Positions 63,080-64,000 of a stretch of DNA of 64,000 bases are shown here, in pieces. The first letter of the stretch is position 1. Each line of letters opens with the position of its first letter. Made by a program: the position numbers and the translations under genes. The notes below the pieces were generated by a model. The model was given only the letters and a program-made list of their open reading frames with translations, searched no databases and was not told the DNA's origin. Source of the stretch: Ryuthela nishihirai (Eukaryota > Arthropoda > Arachnida > Araneae > Heptathelidae); contig JAWZYU010000025.1 of assembly GCA_038380435.1 (NCBI GenBank), forward strand, positions 31,844,707 to 31,908,706. Direction: 5' to 3'.

Positions 63080-63770
63080 GTGTTGGTGGTGGTGGGGGGG
63101 ATCTTGCCAAGTTGACTCGATGTTGCCAACTCGCCATAATTTTTTTTAATCCCATTTTTTACATCTCACTTGAAATTGATTCAAGTGTGATGAAAAAATT
63201 ATTTACATCTCATTTGAATTGAAATCTCACTTCGAATTTTGCGAACTGCTCAAGATTTTGCACGTTGTTTCAGTTTTCTCAACTCTCCTTAATTTCGCAA
63301 AAATATCCCAATTTTCACAACTCACCTGTAATATACCAATTGGCTTCGAAGTTTTCCAACTCCGCTAGATTTTGTGAAATTGCCTGGATTTTGCCAACTC
63401 TCCCTAAATTCAGAAAAGCAATCCCAATTTTCACAACTCACCTGTATTTTACCAAGGGGCTTTGAATTTTACCAACTTCCCTAGATTTTGCCACGTTGTC
63501 TCGATTTTGCCAACTCCCCCAAATTTTGCCAGCTCATCTTAGATTGAGAAAAACAATTCCAATTTTCACAACTCACCTGCATTTTACCAAGTGCCTCTGA
63601 ATTTTGGCATCTTTTCTAGATTTTACAAAGTTGCCTCGATTTTGCCAACTTACCTAGATTTCGTCAAGTTGCATTGATTTTGGCAACTCCCTTTAATTAA
63701 AAAAAAATCTCAATTTTCACAACTCACCTTGATTTTACCAAATTGCTTTGAATTTTGCCAACTCCGATTT
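63080..63770. repeat. Degenerate tandem array, TTTTGCCAACT type
   Basis: Short units (about 26 bp: TAGATTTTGCCAAGTTG, CTCGATTTTGCCAACTC) inside a longer period of about 120-130 bp marked by CAATTTTCACAACTCACCTG at 63,311, 63,428, 63,561 and 63,712. No coding function. Confidence 0.8.
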
Positions 63771-64000
63771 ACTGGGGGGAGCCCCTCTACTCCCATAGCT
63801 ACGCCCCTAAACTCAGAAGTAAAACAACCCAAACAAACAACCCAGGTGTGAGTAGAAACTAGGAAATGCAGGTTAAGAGCGTAACGTACTGTCGACGGCA
63901 TCAAACCCCGCCACGTCTCTAAAATAAAGGAATTGAATATTTGTAGACAGATACACACACTAATGCGCGTAGCTTTTTTTTTTCTTTCAAAAACGGAAAA
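63771..64000. other. SINE1 tail scrap and unrecognised end
   Basis: 63,808-63,843 (AACTCAGAAGTAAAACAACC) is the SINE1 3' end. Before it, GGGGGGAGCCCCTCTACTCC and CATAGCTACGCCCCT suggest an unidentified element end. Nothing else was recognised. Confidence 0.5.

Noticed and set aside
1..64000. CRISPR arrays, bacterial operons or phage genes
   Set aside because: The tandem repeats lack repeat-spacer structure, and the TE and SINE content is plainly animal.

Overview
The window is a eukaryotic, invertebrate-type chromosome segment built almost entirely of transposable elements and decayed tandem repeats. I find no host gene I can defend. The mix (tRNA-derived SINEs, an RTE-type LINE with a trinucleotide tail, several Tc1/mariner families, hAT MITEs, Helitron-like pieces and a Polinton/adintovirus-like gene block) fits an arthropod, perhaps a chelicerate; other invertebrates such as molluscs are not excluded. 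There are no introns, bacterial operons, rRNA or CRISPR arrays. Most short open frames here are read-through of the main SINE or of tandem repeats whose period is a multiple of three.

Layout. 0-2.2 kb: one minisatellite in two opposite blocks. 2.2-9.2 kb: a decayed region coding a repeated NEHE peptide, a LINE ORF1 remnant and five SINE1 copies. 9.2-18.3 kb: Helitron-like copies, long-TIR elements and an unclassified repeat (RepC) whose copies end in hairpins. 18.9-21.4 kb: a 30-bp satellite holding an RTE 3' end and a mariner at a TA. 21.6-24.7 kb: nested SINEs and a maT-like mariner remnant. 25-34.9 kb: an old array of about 56-60-bp units invaded by SINE1 copies, by a Tc1 element that itself took in a SINE1 and an RTE, and by an ORF1-only retroposon with target-site duplications (TSDs). 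34.9-39.3 kb: SINEs and unrecognised sequence. 39.3-44.15 kb: one hAT MITE swollen by tandem repeats and by a full-length 3.59-kb RTE.

44.5-49.9 kb is the most gene-like part: a fragment of a Polinton/Maverick (adintovirus-like) element. It runs from a protein with two possible PC4-like domains, through a small membrane/PC4-like frame and a complete retroviral-type integrase, to penton-like, X-like core and double-jelly-roll major capsid genes, with overlapping gene ends. The capsid genes are broken by frameshifts, and the element ends in an inverted second copy of the integrase start. 50-57.2 kb: two further RTE copies, a hAT MITE, a palindromic mariner MITE and SINE1 copies. 57.2-64 kb: SINE pieces, a tandem array related to the Polinton left flank and carrying CTCF-like motifs, and a degenerate TTTTGCCAACT array.

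The elements interact as layers. The single-ORF RTE supplies endonuclease and reverse transcriptase. SINE2 ends in a short stretch shared with the RTE 3' end, and the ORF1-only retroposon has a similar GAT-rich tail, so both may have used RTE machinery. SINE1 has invaded nearly every other family, often with clear 9-16-bp TSDs, so it was among the latest to be active.
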